A stretch of DNA of 62,294 nucleotides, taken from contig NZ_VYKL01000009.1 of the NCBI RefSeq assembly GCF_008710145.1, forward strand, positions 1-62,294. Direction: 5' to 3'. Of the stretch, positions 26,937-36,994 are shown in pieces. Below the pieces are notes generated by a model. The model made no database searches and was not told the origin of the DNA. It saw only the letters and a list, made by a program, of their open reading frames with translations. Made by a program: the position numbers and the translations under genes. Numbering within the stretch: position 1 is the stretch's first letter; each line of letters opens with the position of its first letter. Source of the stretch: Niallia endozanthoxylica (GTDB taxonomy: Bacteria; Bacillota; Bacilli; Bacillales; Cytobacillaceae).

Positions 26937-27240
26937 AAAGCATTCACCTTCTTTCTTTAAAGGGGTTAATACAATTTATGTTTTAACTATTCATTTTGAG
27001 TGGACATGCATTTGAATAAATAATAAATGATGAAAACGTCGTAGTTCGATAAAGTTGTGAAGAGACTCACTTAAGCCGAACGGGTGCTTGAGAACAAGAT
27101 GATTGCCCCTGCGGCGGCCTTTTTTTCTTGTTCAACCAGCAGTTTAGCTCAGTAATACTATTTACTATCAATTCGGCAAAAACAAATATAATATTAAGAA
27201 TAGTAAATATATTATTTTTAATTTTAGAGGAGTGATTTGT
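26937..27240. other. Intergenic region with degenerate repeat
   Basis: Holds the promoter side of the miniprotein and, around 27069-27135, a segment with AACGGGTGCTTGAGAACAAG and a later CTTGTTCAACC, a decayed member of the AACGGG-type element family. The last 60 bases are very A+T rich and probably carry the promoter of the next gene. Confidence 0.35.
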
Positions 27241-28236
27241 TTGAAGGCACAAGTTATCCGTTCTTTTGGAGAGGCATCTGTTTTTCAATTAGAAGAGATT
27301 CCTGTTCCTGAAGTGAAACCCATGCATGTTTTAATTCAGGTAAAGGCTACAAGTTTAAATCCCCTTGATACAAAAATACGCAGTGGAGTTTTTGCTAAGT
27401 TTGCTCCTGAATTTCCAGCTGTTTTACATGGCGATGTAGCTGGTATTATCACAGAAATCGGAGAAGGGGTTACTGATTTTAAAGTTGGTGATGAGGTATA
27501 CGGTTTTGCAGGTGGTGTTAAAGGTACAAGTGGTGCTTTAGCAGAATACATGGCAGCAGATGCTAGATTACTTGCCCATAAGCCGAAAAACCTATCATTT
27601 GCAGAAGCAGCAGCCCTTCCAGTTGTCGCAATCACTGCTTGGGAAGCTCTAGTTAAACGTGCCAATATTGGAGCTGGAGACGAGATTCTAATTCATGGTG
27701 GTGCAGGCGGAGTAGGGCATGTTGCTATTCAGTTGGCAAAATGGGTCGGTGCAAAGGTATATACAACCGTCTCTTCACCAGAAAAAGCTCAAATTGCGGA
27801 AGAGTTTGGAGCCGATGTTGTCATCAATTATAAAGAAATGTCCGTACAAGACTATGTGAATATGTATACGGATGGTAAAGGGTTTAAATATATTTTCGAT
27901 ACCATCGACCGTAAAAACCTTGAGAATTCGATTGAGGCAGCTTCTTTATATGGAACAATTGTGGCGATTGCTGTAAGTCAAGACTATAACCTTAGTCCAT
28001 TTCTTGTAAAATCATTGAATTTCCATGTTGTATTCACAGAGATTCCTATTCTTCATGAAGAATACCGTCATATAAACGGTGAGGTATTAAAGAACATTAC
28101 ACCTGTTATTGAGGAAGGAAAACTTCGACCATTACTTGCTCAAAGACAATTTACCTTTGACGAAATAGCCCAAGCACATGAATATTATGAGGCTAATAAA
28201 GCAGTTGGTAAAATTGTTTTAGTAAACAACTGGTGA
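27241..28236 (+). CDS. Zinc-free quinone oxidoreductase-like MDR enzyme
   Basis: The 331-residue protein is a second medium-chain reductase, with KATSLNPLDTKIRSG in the substrate domain and HGGAGGVGHVAIQLAKW in the NAD(P)-binding domain. It differs clearly from the paralogue at 3503 (shared fold, low identity) and resembles zinc-independent quinone or enone reductases. I chose the TTG at 27241, eight bases after AGAGGAG; a GTG at 27232 lies inside the ribosome site. It is monocistronic with a terminator about 130 bases downstream. Confidence 0.88.
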   Translation: MKAQVIRSFGEASVFQLEEIPVPEVKPMHVLIQVKATSLNPLDTKIRSGVFAKFAPEFPAVLHGDVAGIITEIGEGVTDFKVGDEVYGFAGGVKGTSGALAEYMAADARLLAHKPKNLSFAEAAALPVVAITAWEALVKRANIGAGDEILIHGGAGGVGHVAIQLAKWVGAKVYTTVSSPEKAQIAEEFGADVVINYKEMSVQDYVNMYTDGKGFKYIFDTIDRKNLENSIEAASLYGTIVAIAVSQDYNLSPFLVKSLNFHVVFTEIPILHEEYRHINGEVLKNITPVIEEGKLRPLLAQRQFTFDEIAQAHEYYEANKAVGKIVLVNNW

Positions 28237-28364
28237 AATTAGAAGTTACATTAAGAATATGTAACAGAGGCGGTCTTTCCTTAGAATTTTAATTATTGTG
28301 TAGTTAGAAGAGATTGTGAATGTTTCTACTTAAACGGGGTGCTTTTGTTCAAGAAGCACAATTA

Positions 28365-28422
28365 AAAAACAGCCTATATAGAAGGTCTATTTATGACTTG
28401 TATATTAGGCTGTTTATTTTTA
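28365..28422 (+). terminator. Rho-independent terminator
   Basis: AAAAAACAGCCTA..TATA and TATA..TAGGCTGTTT form a stem followed by a T-rich tail. The rest of 28237-28781 holds only a second hairpin (28581-28604, TGAAAAGATTT with its complement) and no gene. Confidence 0.65.
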
Positions 28423-28580
28423 TTCAAAGAAATACACTCCTACTGAGTTAAGCACTAAAAATGAGTGGTGAAAGTATGAAAATGAGGTAATTTAGAGGTA
28501 GGGGAAGTATTTATTCTAATTTGAATGTATGAAAATGTAATTTACCAGGATGGGCGTGGATTCACACAATCTAGGTGACG

Positions 28581-28604
28581 TGAAAAGATTTGTTAAATCT
28601 TTTC
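28581..28604. other. Perfect hairpin in intergenic DNA
   Basis: TGAAAAGATTT and AAATCTTTTCA are exact complements separated by three bases, flanked by GGCG and CGCC further out. The role is unknown; possibly an operator or a remnant of a repeat. Confidence 0.4.
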
Positions 28605-28781
28605 AGCGCCATGCTTCATAAACTGTTCAATTATCAACTCAATGTACATGATTACTTTCCTAATCAACATCCTAAAAGAAGGAACAGTTACACTCTATCT
28701 GTTAGGAATACCCTCCTTGATAAAATAAATACGTAAACAACCAATTGCTGTCATGTGCAGCAAAACAAGGAGGAGTTTGGG

Positions 28782-29585
28782 ATGGAAATATCGAATAAAA
28801 AAAGCTGGAGAAATTATGTATTTCCTTTCTTTGCATTATTATTTGCACTCGGAAGCTTTGTCGCTTTACAAAGTGTTGATGAAGGGTTAATGCCATGGTT
28901 TCATGATCGTTATTTAGAAGAAGATTGGTTTCAGTCTTCTATGCTTTGGCATTACGGGGCACACGGGGTATTAGTTGGGATTTTATTCGGAGGAAGTTTA
29001 GTTTCTTTACTCTGGAAAGCTGAAGCAAAGCCTCTTGCCCTTCAATTCTATACAGTTGGGCATATTATTTTTATTTTTGTTGGGATTATTACGTATGATC
29101 AAATGTTAACAATGCCATTTGTTCTTATTATGTTTACTACAGTAAATCTTCTATTAATTCTGACGTATATTCGTCCAAAACAATTGTTAAAGATTCATAA
29201 AGCAGAAACAGTAAATAAACCATTGCTAATAATCACGATTGCTGCAACACTGGTCCTTCTTCCTCAAATTTGGCACGGTTTATCACAACAATGGAATCAA
29301 GTTGGCGGAGAATTTCGTTGGGGTGAAATGGCAGTCATGTATACGGTATTACTAATCGCGGGATATGGGGCTGCACTTGGAAAAGAAGGAGCGAAGGTGT
29401 TAAGTACATTGGCAGCCATCGCCTATCTTTATCTAGCCATCCTTTCCTTCTCCGTCCCTGATTTTCCTGGAAGCTGGGGCTATGTTGGTGGTGTATTATC
29501 TCTATTAATGAGCGGCAGCTTCGTCTACTTCGGCTTAATAAAAAAAGTAGAAAATTCGATTGAAAATAAAGTATCCGTTTCTTAA
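28782..29585 (+). CDS. Polytopic membrane protein upstream of a NarL-type two-component system
   Basis: The 267-residue protein has seven or eight predicted helices with short loops and no recognised family. It starts at ATG 28782 after AAGGAGG (an ATG at 28755 lacks a site). Twenty-eight bases separate it from the kinase gene, so the three are probably one operon; it may be a co-sensor or a protein regulated by the pair. Trp, His and Glu residues occur near helix ends (SSMLWHYGAHGVLVG), without a known motif. Confidence 0.7.
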   Translation: MEISNKKSWRNYVFPFFALLFALGSFVALQSVDEGLMPWFHDRYLEEDWFQSSMLWHYGAHGVLVGILFGGSLVSLLWKAEAKPLALQFYTVGHIIFIFVGIITYDQMLTMPFVLIMFTTVNLLLILTYIRPKQLLKIHKAETVNKPLLIITIAATLVLLPQIWHGLSQQWNQVGGEFRWGEMAVMYTVLLIAGYGAALGKEGAKVLSTLAAIAYLYLAILSFSVPDFPGSWGYVGGVLSLLMSGSFVYFGLIKKVENSIENKVSVS

Positions 29586-29613
29586 ATAAGATATGAATGG
29601 GAGGGGTTTCGCA

Positions 29614-31767
29614 ATGACTATTCTAAAAAATACTCATTTGGAGGGGAATAGACTTGAGCATATAACCCCTCGTTTCCTCATTTATAAATATAGTATTTTA
29701 TCAATCTGCTTTATTGCCGCTTGTGTGTTTTTACTCAGCATCTCTCCTCTCTTTCATACAATCCAAACAAACTGTATTGAAGAGCGTTGTAATGAGGTAG
29801 GTGCTGTTCCCCCTGGACTTGCACAATTAGAAGCAATTGGCTGGAGCCAAACAACCTATGCAGCCTTTTACACGGGAATGTATAGTTTGTTTGTCCTGGT
29901 ATTCTTTGGGGCAGCATTTCTTATATTGTTCAAAAAGCCGAATAATCGAATGAGCTTGTTTGCCATCCTAACACTATGTACCTTTGGCGTTTCTTTCCCG
30001 GCAACGACTAGTGTACTGGAAGGAAAGCATGTAGTATTGGATTTTTTCATTAACATGACCTATGTTGCAAGTGTCATTGGCATTGTTATGTTCTTTTTTC
30101 TTTTTCCTAACGGGAAATTTGTTTCGAACTGGTCAGGTTGGATTGCGGCATTTTTAGTGATTAGTAGGTGCATAGAATTTATCATCCCATCCTTAGGTTG
30201 GTCACTGAATGACAACATTTGGACGATTGGGTTATGGCTTGTGGTTTGGCTGACTACACAGCTTATCTCTCAAATTTATCGGTTTCGTAAAATTTCCAGC
30301 TGGGTAGAACGCCAGCAGACCAAATGGGTGGTATATGGATTTGGGGGCGTAGCCATTGGATTCCTATCAATTGGTGTTATCCCTATTTTGATTGACGAAC
30401 GCTATATTACCGAAGGTGGACCGATAAAATTTGCATTAATGAATCTAGGAATCCATGCTGTATTTATGATTCTGCCGATTACCATCACGATTGCTATTTT
30501 ACGAAATCGATTATGGGATATTGATCTCATTTTAAAACGGACATTTATATATGGTGCTTTATCCTTATTTATTGTCGTGCTATACATTTTAGTCGTTTGG
30601 TACTTAGGATTATTTTTCCGGCAACAAGGAAGTCTTTTATTTTCTCTCATTGCGACTGCAATTGTTGCTGTCTCCTTTGGACCAATTAAAGAAAAGTTAC
30701 AAAAGGCAGTAAACAGATATTTATTTGGGGAAATAGAAAACCCGTATAAGGCACTTGAACAATTAGTAAAGCATTATGAACAAACAATGGAGGCAAATGA
30801 GGCCCTGAAAATGGTTGCTCAAACGATAAAAGATTCGATGAGGCTGCCTTTTGTATCCATTACGGTTCATCATCAAAACGGTGAATGTTTTACAATCGAA
30901 ACAGGAGTGGAGAAAGGCGAGAAGTTGACATATCCTGTTATCCATAAGGAGGAAGAGTTAGCAGTATTAGTGATTTCCCCTAGGTATCCGCAAGAAACTT
31001 TCTCTAAAGCTGATCAAAATCTCCTGCAGCTCTTAATCCGTCAAGCGGGGGTTATTATAAAAAGCTTGAAACATGATTTAGAAATAAGAATGCTGAATGA
31101 GAGTTTACAAGAATCACGAGAGCGACTCGTCATTGCCAGAGAGGAAGAACGACGAAGATTGCGACGAAACCTCCATGATGATTTAGCCCCTAGACTTGCG
31201 GCACTTGCACTGAATGCAGGTACTGCTGAAGACTTGGTTAAAGAAAATCCTGAAAAAGCTGTGGCAATGCTTTCAGATGTTAGAAATGTCATTCGTAAAT
31301 CCGTGTCAGATATACGTCGACTTGTTCATGATCTCAGACCTCCTGCATTAGATGAGCTTGGGATTGTAGGGGCCATTAAGGAACGAATCAATGACATGAA
31401 ACCAAAGAATATCGCCCATGAGCAAAGAATAGAGATTGAGTTTTTTCCTGCTGAGCTTCCCGTCTTGCCCGCAGCTGTCGAGGTCGCTGCCTTTCGAATT
31501 GTAACAGAGGCACTCGTTAATGTTGTGAAACATTCCCAAGGGACGAAGTGTCAAATCAGCCTATATGTGAATGAACAGAAAGAAACACTTGAACTTGAAA
31601 TTATTGATAATGGCATAGGAATACCAGTTTCGTCCGTCGCATTAAAAAATGGAATTGGCTTACATTCCATGAAAGAGCGAGCATATGAACTAGGTGGAGA
31701 ATGGAAAATGGAGCGACTGGAGAAGGGGACACGGATATGTGCCTCATTACCCATTACACATTATTAA
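29614..31767 (+). CDS. NarL-type sensor histidine kinase with large membrane domain
   Basis: The 717-residue protein has about eight helices in the first 360 residues with an extracytoplasmic loop containing two cysteines (TNCIEERCNEVGAVPPG). A GAF-like linker follows, then HisKA_3 with RRNLHDDLAPRLAAL (His near 521) and a HATPase domain (DNGIGI, GIGLHSMKERA). The overall plan resembles ComP and related kinases that sense extracellular peptides, but the ligand is unknown. ATG 29614 is seven bases after GGGAGGGG. The regulator gene starts 17 bases after its stop. Confidence 0.9.
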   Translation: MTILKNTHLEGNRLEHITPRFLIYKYSILSICFIAACVFLLSISPLFHTIQTNCIEERCNEVGAVPPGLAQLEAIGWSQTTYAAFYTGMYSLFVLVFFGAAFLILFKKPNNRMSLFAILTLCTFGVSFPATTSVLEGKHVVLDFFINMTYVASVIGIVMFFFLFPNGKFVSNWSGWIAAFLVISRCIEFIIPSLGWSLNDNIWTIGLWLVVWLTTQLISQIYRFRKISSWVERQQTKWVVYGFGGVAIGFLSIGVIPILIDERYITEGGPIKFALMNLGIHAVFMILPITITIAILRNRLWDIDLILKRTFIYGALSLFIVVLYILVVWYLGLFFRQQGSLLFSLIATAIVAVSFGPIKEKLQKAVNRYLFGEIENPYKALEQLVKHYEQTMEANEALKMVAQTIKDSMRLPFVSITVHHQNGECFTIETGVEKGEKLTYPVIHKEEELAVLVISPRYPQETFSKADQNLLQLLIRQAGVIIKSLKHDLEIRMLNESLQESRERLVIAREEERRRLRRNLHDDLAPRLAALALNAGTAEDLVKENPEKAVAMLSDVRNVIRKSVSDIRRLVHDLRPPALDELGIVGAIKERINDMKPKNIAHEQRIEIEFFPAELPVLPAAVEVAAFRIVTEALVNVVKHSQGTKCQISLYVNEQKETLELEIIDNGIGIPVSSVALKNGIGLHSMKERAYELGGEWKMERLEKGTRICASLPITHY

Positions 31768-31784
31768 TGATAGGTTGTGAGAGA

Positions 31785-32429
31785 ATGAAAAATTTGCGGA
31801 TTTTAATTGTTGACGATCATCCAATGTTTTGTCACGGTGTTAAAACATTGCTTGAAAGCAAACAAGGATTTGAAGTCGTAGGTGAAGCAACAAATGGTAA
31901 AGAAGCCGTAGAACTTGCTAAAACGCTTCAGCCTGATGTGGTACTAATGGACATCAGAATGCCAGGATTAAATGGCATTGAAGCCACTCGTCAGATTACA
32001 AGCCTTCAATTAAATATAAAAGTTTTAATCGTTACCATGTTTGAAGACGATGCATCCGTCTTTACAGCTATGAGAGTTGGAGCGAGGGGTTATATATTAA
32101 AAGATGCCGATCGGGATGAGATATTAAGAGCCATTCGAGCAATAGGTGAAGGTGAAGCTATTTTCAGCCCTGAAATCGCCTCAAGACTTATTGAGTATTT
32201 TTCAACCGCTAATCCTGCAACAAGGGAAGAAGCTTTTCCTGATTTGTCTGCCAGAGAGCGTGAAGTATTGTATATGATTGCTGATGGTGCGAATAATGCT
32301 AAGATTGCTGAGAGCTTAAACTTGAGTAAAAAGACGGTGGCTAACTATATAACGATTATTATGAATAAGCTGCAGGTTCAGGATCGGGATGAAGCGATTC
32401 GGTTGGCTCGAGAGGCTAGGAGGTTGTGA
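31785..32429 (+). CDS. NarL/LuxR-type response regulator
   Basis: The 214-residue protein has a receiver domain (VDDH pocket, phospho-acceptor Asp56 in LMDIRMPGLNG) and a LuxR-type helix-turn-helix (LSAREREVLYMIADG, NAKIAESLNLSKKTVANYI). It pairs with the kinase before it. An in-frame ATG at 31767 overlapping the kinase stop is possible, but the ATG at 31785 has the better purine-rich site. Its TGA stop is also the first three bases of a palindromic repeat (copy B). Confidence 0.92.
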   Translation: MKNLRILIVDDHPMFCHGVKTLLESKQGFEVVGEATNGKEAVELAKTLQPDVVLMDIRMPGLNGIEATRQITSLQLNIKVLIVTMFEDDASVFTAMRVGARGYILKDADRDEILRAIRAIGEGEAIFSPEIASRLIEYFSTANPATREEAFPDLSAREREVLYMIADGANNAKIAESLNLSKKTVANYITIIMNKLQVQDRDEAIRLAREARRL

Positions 32430-32499
32430 AACAAAGGGGCGGTTCTCACGTTTCATCCATGGAGACTGTCTGCGACCCAAAGAAACGACCCATATTTCA
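32427..32499. repeat. Palindromic dispersed repeat, copy B
   Basis: Starts TGAAACAAAGGGGCGGTTCT at the regulator stop codon, continues CACGTTTCATCCATGGAGA and a decayed right arm. One of four related copies; the left arm is well kept, the right arm poorly. Confidence 0.65.
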
Positions 32500-32572
32500 A
32501 TTTACTAGGTTATTTTTACAAAAAGTGAACATAATTAGGAAAGTAAAATAATTAAAACGGTTGGGGGGTGTT

Positions 32573-32800
32573 ATGGTGTCCGAAGTTGAAAATATTGATG
32601 TAAAAAAAATATTTGAGGATCAAGTTCATGAACGTCATCATTTCAAGGTAACTATTAAAGGTGATGAATATGCTGGTATTTATCATAATGGAGAGGTTCA
32701 ATGGTTTAATCCTCAACCGAGAAATACAATTGAAGATGAACATATTGATAACGTTGAATCATCCATACATGAATACTTGAGCAATAACATTGAAGATTAG
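32573..32800 (+). CDS. Small acidic protein, possibly YheE/DUF5342-like
   Basis: The 75-residue protein contains FKVTIKGDEYAGIYHNGEVQ followed by WFNPQP and an acidic helical end, a pattern like YheE (DUF5342), in which a short sheet with GIYH is followed by an acidic tail. Assignment is tentative. ATG 32573 follows GGGGGGTG; a TTG at 32561 is inside the site. The gene ends at a strong terminator. Confidence 0.65.
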   Translation: MVSEVENIDVKKIFEDQVHERHHFKVTIKGDEYAGIYHNGEVQWFNPQPRNTIEDEHIDNVESSIHEYLSNNIED

Positions 32801-32871
32801 ATGATGAATTTATTGTTTAAGGATACAAAAAAGTTTGGTTTTATCTATAACTGCATTTAATAATAAAAAAC

Positions 32872-32906
32872 GGAGAGAAATGATCAATAGTCGTTTCTCT
32901 CCTTTT
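32872..32906. terminator. Terminator between convergent genes
   Basis: GGAGAGAAA and TTTCTCTCC stem with an A run before and T run after, able to serve the small gene and the urea transporter gene. Confidence 0.75.
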
Positions 32907-32940
32907 CAATATTGAGGTAACTGCCTTTCTTTAATCAGGG

Positions 32941-33921
32941 CTACAAGTTAGGCATCATTTTTCTTGCACCTAGGAACAGCCAGGTACAAAGTACAAATGG
33001 CATGGTTAAGACAGGGAGTCCATAGGGTAAAAGAAAAGAGCTAACTCCTGCTGCTATGGGTACGGTTAAACAAGCGGCAATCATACCTGATAGGAGTGCA
33101 TAACGATGATGTTCATGATTAAAAACCGCAGATACCGCAATAATGGTTAAAATCGCGTTATAACCATAAAGACCCAACACGATTAAAGAATGTTCCCCTC
33201 CTAAAGAATAAGCAATGATGATGGCCGCTACATTCCCGATGACTGCATAAAATCCCAGCTTTATCGAAGCGAAAAAGACAGCAATAAAAATGATGATGCC
33301 TGAGATGGAGTTATCTAGAAAAAATACTTGTCCAATTCCATTGAATATTCCATCTAATAAATTGATATCTCCTGCGATATTTAATTCCCAATGTGTCAAA
33401 TTTTGAGGCACTAATGTAGAACTCAACTGAATCCCTTTCAATTTGTAAGAAGACAACAGAATAAACCATGTCAAGATTATGTAGGGAAATGTAAGAATGG
33501 GTATTTCTGTTTTTTTCATCAAATGATTCATAGTTACAGTAAAGACGGCAGCAATGGCTGACCCAGCCAATGCAATCATCCACATATAAGAACCACTTAA
33601 AAATAATACCAGTGCCATTCCTGTTAACACGGAATTATATCCAAGTAAACCTTGATTGATACTTTGTTCATCCGCACCTCCAAATTTCGCGACTAACGTA
33701 CCGATGAAGGCGGATAGAAGAGTCATGAGCCCTAAATAGTAGGATTCAATGGTGATGGCTATAAGAATAAGAAGTCCTGTGATTGCATTTTCAATCAAAA
33801 TGACTTGAGAGATTCCTTTAAGTGATGCTGTTAGTAAAGTGACGAATTCTCCATTCTTTAATGATGATAGTAAAGAGAAAAACTCTCCATCCTTTAATGA
33901 TGCTCGTTGATCTGTTGCCAT
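32941..33921 (-). CDS. Urea transporter (UT family)
   Basis: The 326-residue protein has about ten helices in two homologous halves, with the paired UT signatures NQGLLGYNSVLTGMAL and VLGLYGYNAILTIIA and PFVLCTWLFL. UT proteins form trimeric urea channels. It is divergent from the urease operon, 250 bases away, which supports urea uptake for the urease. The first 30 residues are odd: SLKDGEFFSLL, SLKNGEFVTLL and SLKG follow one another, from a 33-base tandem duplication. The ATG follows AAAAGGAG. Confidence 0.9.
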   Translation of the reverse strand: MATDQRASLKDGEFFSLLSSLKNGEFVTLLTASLKGISQVILIENAITGLLILIAITIESYYLGLMTLLSAFIGTLVAKFGGADEQSINQGLLGYNSVLTGMALVLFLSGSYMWMIALAGSAIAAVFTVTMNHLMKKTEIPILTFPYIILTWFILLSSYKLKGIQLSSTLVPQNLTHWELNIAGDINLLDGIFNGIGQVFFLDNSISGIIIFIAVFFASIKLGFYAVIGNVAAIIIAYSLGGEHSLIVLGLYGYNAILTIIAVSAVFNHEHHRYALLSGMIAACLTVPIAAGVSSFLLPYGLPVLTMPFVLCTWLFLGARKMMPNL

Positions 33922-34172
33922 AATTAGCTCCTTTTCATCAGTACTATAAATAACTTGATTTATGTATCATTCAAGGGGAATCTAGTACGTCTAGTTTGTT
34001 TAATTAAATATCAAACTATTTACATAACATACATTCCCCATGTGGAGCTGCATTTATGATAAAAAAATGATGGGGTTGCCGCTTACTATTGATTAGAAAA
34101 ATTTGTATTTGGTCATGCTTTATATGGTGAGATGATTCATTAAATGTATACAGAAATTTAGGAGGTTTTTCC

Positions 34173-34475
34173 ATGCAATTATTACCACGTGAGATTGATA
34201 AGCTCATGATTGTGGTTGCCGCGGACCTTGCAAAACGACGAAAAGAAAGAGGCTTAAAATTAAACTACCCAGAAGCGGTTGCCATTATAACTTATGAAGT
34301 ATTAGAAGGTGCACGAGATGGGAAAACAGTTGCAGAATTGATGGAATACGGTACAACCATTTTGTCGCGAGAAGATGTGATGGAGGGGATTCCAGAAATG
34401 CTTGATGATATTCAAGTAGAAGCAACCTTTCCTGATGGAACAAAATTAGTCACTGTACATAGTCCAATTAAATAA
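34173..34475 (+). CDS. ureA: Urease gamma subunit
   Basis: The 100-residue protein matches UreA over its whole length: [21 protein letters not shown] near the N-terminus, [13 protein letters not shown], and [15 protein letters not shown] at the end. It is a structural subunit of the nickel enzyme that hydrolyses urea to ammonia and carbamate. First gene of the operon ureABCEFGD; AGGAGG precedes the ATG. The 250-base divergent space to the urea transporter is the likely site of nitrogen control, but no clear TnrA/GlnR palindrome was found. Confidence 0.97.
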   Translation: MQLLPREIDKLMIVVAADLAKRRKERGLKLNYPEAVAIITYEVLEGARDGKTVAELMEYGTTILSREDVMEGIPEMLDDIQVEATFPDGTKLVTVHSPIK

Positions 34476-34496
34476 AAATCGATAGGAGTTAGGTAA

Positions 34497-34817
34497 ATGG
34501 AACCGGGACAACTAATTTTAAAAGAGGAAGACATCATTTGTAATGCAGGAAGAACGGCCAATCAACTAACTGTAACTAATACAGGTGATCGTCCAGTTCA
34601 GGTAGGTTCACATTTTCATTTTTATGAAGTGAATGAAGCCCTTCAGTTCAATCGAGAGGAAGCATTCGGAAAACGTCTGGACATTCCAGCGGGGGCTGCT
34701 GTTCGTTTCGAACCTGGCGATGAAAAAGAAATTGAACTGATCCCTTTCGCTGGGGAACGTCGTGTGTTTGGTTTTAATAATAAAGTGGATGGGCCATTAG
34801 AAAAGGGGGGTAAATAA
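34497..34817 (+). CDS. ureB: Urease beta subunit
   Basis: The 106-residue protein has the UreB core [33 protein letters not shown] and [20 protein letters not shown]. It packs with UreA and UreC in the (abc)3 urease. It begins 21 bases after ureA, and its stop overlaps the ureC start (TAATG). Confidence 0.97.
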   Translation: MEPGQLILKEEDIICNAGRTANQLTVTNTGDRPVQVGSHFHFYEVNEALQFNREEAFGKRLDIPAGAAVRFEPGDEKEIELIPFAGERRVFGFNNKVDGPLEKGGK

Positions 34818-36529
34818 TGAGTTTCAGGATGTCAAGAAGGCAATACGCTCAAATGTATGGTCCAACTACAGGGGATTCGATTCGTTTAGCAGATACAGAC
34901 ATCATCATTCAAGTAGAGAAGGACTATACATCATATGGTGATGAGGTTGTATTTGGCGGCGGAAAGGTGATTCGCGATGGAATGGGTCAGCATCCTTTAG
35001 TTACGAGAGGCGAAGGAATGGCAGATGTCGTCATTACAAATGCTGTTATCTTGGACTACACGGGTATTTATAAAGCAGACATTGGAATTCGTGACGGGAA
35101 AATTGCCGGAATTGGAAAGGCTGGAAACCCGTTAGTCATGGATAAAGTGGATATTGTCATTGGAGCAGGCACTGAAATTATTGCAGGTGAAGGGAAGATT
35201 GTGACTGCCGGAGGAATTGACACCCATGTTCACTTTATTAATCCGGAACAGGTTAGAACAGCATTAGCTTCAGGACTTACCACCTTAATTGGAGGAGGAA
35301 CAGGTCCTGCTGCAGGTTCAAAAGCAACAACCGTAACTCCAGGTGAATGGCATATTCATCGAATGCTTGAAGCTGCCGAAGGATTACCTATTAACGTTGG
35401 ATTTACAGGAAAAGGACAAGCTGCTTCTAAAGAACCTCTTGCAGAACAAGTTCGTGCTGGTGCAATTGGATTGAAAGTTCATGAAGACTGGGGAGCCACC
35501 CCTTCAGCCCTTGACCATGCATTAAGTGTGGCGGAAGAGTACGATATACAGGTTGCCCTTCATGCAGATACCTTAAATGAATCCGGGTTTGTGGAAAATA
35601 CAATGGCAGCACTTAAAGACCGTGTTATTCACATGTATCATACGGAAGGTGCAGGCGGCGGTCATGCTCCAGATTTAATCAAATCCGCAGGTTTTATGAA
35701 TGTTCTGCCATCCTCTACTAATCCGACTTTACCTTATACGATTAATACAATCGATGAGCATTTAGATATGCTAATGGTGTGTCACCACTTAAATCCGTCT
35801 ATTCCTGAAGACCTGGCTTTTGCTGATTCACGGATTAGACGTGAAACCATTGCTGCTGAGGATATTCTTCAAGATATGGGTGTATTCAGTATGGTAAGCT
35901 CGGATGCTCAAGCCATGGGCCGGATTGGCGAAGTTATTATACGTACATGGCAAACCGCAGACAAAATGAAAAAACAAAGAGGTATGATGCAGGGAGATCA
36001 GGAACTAGCTGATAATAACCGAGCCAAGCGTTATGTTGCCAAATATACGATTAACCCTGCTATCACTCATGGTATTTCTGAATACGTTGGATCGATTGAG
36101 GTAGGGAAAATGGCGGATCTAGTCGTTTGGCATCCAGCCTTTTTCGGTGTAAAACCTGAAATGGTGATTAAAAGTGGCTTTGTTGTAGAAGGTTTAATGG
36201 GAGATGCGAATGCATCGATTCCAACACCGCAGCCTGTTATTTCTCGTCCAATGTATGGACAGTTTGGAAAAGCTCTATCCAGTACAAATATTACCTTTAT
36301 TTCCCAAGCTGCTTTTGATAATAACGTACATGAAAAGCTTGGCCTGCAAAAATTGATTCTTCCGGTTCGCGGCATTCGGAAATTAACGAAAAAAGATATG
36401 AAACTGAATTCTGAAACTCCTGAAATAACGGTTGATCCGCAAACCTATGAGGTAAAAGTCAACGGAGAATTAATTACTTGTGACCCTGTTGACAGGGTAC
36501 CAATGGGGCAGCGATATTTCTTATTCTGA
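34817..36529 (+). CDS. ureC: Urease alpha (catalytic) subunit
   Basis: The 570-residue protein has all nickel-site elements: HVHF, the lysine to be carbamylated in [31 protein letters not shown], and the aspartate in SSDAQAMGR. The active-site flap is [22 protein letters not shown] with the catalytic histidine and the flap Cys. Length and motifs are normal, so the enzyme should be active once nickel is inserted. It starts at ATG overlapping the ureB stop. Confidence 0.98.
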   Translation: MSFRMSRRQYAQMYGPTTGDSIRLADTDIIIQVEKDYTSYGDEVVFGGGKVIRDGMGQHPLVTRGEGMADVVITNAVILDYTGIYKADIGIRDGKIAGIGKAGNPLVMDKVDIVIGAGTEIIAGEGKIVTAGGIDTHVHFINPEQVRTALASGLTTLIGGGTGPAAGSKATTVTPGEWHIHRMLEAAEGLPINVGFTGKGQAASKEPLAEQVRAGAIGLKVHEDWGATPSALDHALSVAEEYDIQVALHADTLNESGFVENTMAALKDRVIHMYHTEGAGGGHAPDLIKSAGFMNVLPSSTNPTLPYTINTIDEHLDMLMVCHHLNPSIPEDLAFADSRIRRETIAAEDILQDMGVFSMVSSDAQAMGRIGEVIIRTWQTADKMKKQRGMMQGDQELADNNRAKRYVAKYTINPAITHGISEYVGSIEVGKMADLVVWHPAFFGVKPEMVIKSGFVVEGLMGDANASIPTPQPVISRPMYGQFGKALSSTNITFISQAAFDNNVHEKLGLQKLILPVRGIRKLTKKDMKLNSETPEITVDPQTYEVKVNGELITCDPVDRVPMGQRYFLF

Positions 36530-36538
36530 GGTGAGGAA

Positions 36539-36994
36539 ATGATAGTTGAACAAATCATAACAAATATGGAAGAAATGGAAAAGGAGGAAATTATCAAACG
36601 TCATATTGAAAAAGTGTATCTTGAAAGCGATCATTTAGTGAAACGTATACAACGAGTGACAACCGATCATGGAAAAGAAATTGGTATCCGTTTAAAAGAA
36701 CCACGCGACCTGACGGCTGGTGATGTTCTCTATATGGATGATAAAAATTTAATCGTGGTGGATGTTTTATCAGATGATTTATTGGTAATCCAGCCGCGCA
36801 GTTTGAAGGAGATGGGAACCATCGCTCATCAATTAGGGAATCGCCACCTGCCAGCCCAATTTGAAGACGATGTGATGCTTGTTCAGTATGACTATCTTGT
36901 CGAAGAATTACTTCAAGACTTACAAATTCCTTTCAAACGTGAAGAAAGAAAGGTCAAACAGGCATTTCGCCATATTGGACATAGTCATGAATAA
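36539..36994 (+). CDS. ureE: Urease accessory protein UreE
   Basis: The 151-residue nickel metallochaperone has an N-terminal peptide-binding domain and a C-terminal domain with conserved His ([11 protein letters not shown] equivalent: [15 protein letters not shown]). The C-terminus ends HIGHSHE, a very short histidine tail compared with the His-rich tails of some species. It delivers nickel to UreG. ATG follows GAGGTGAGGAA; the gene overlaps ureF by eight bases. Confidence 0.95.
   Translation: MIVEQIITNMEEMEKEEIIKRHIEKVYLESDHLVKRIQRVTTDHGKEIGIRLKEPRDLTAGDVLYMDDKNLIVVDVLSDDLLVIQPRSLKEMGTIAHQLGNRHLPAQFEDDVMLVQYDYLVEELLQDLQIPFKREERKVKQAFRHIGHSHE

Noticed and set aside
33922..34172. TnrA/GlnR-type nitrogen-control palindrome between urea transporter and ureA
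   Set aside because: Expected from biology, but no sequence close to TGTNAN7TNACA was found with confidence.
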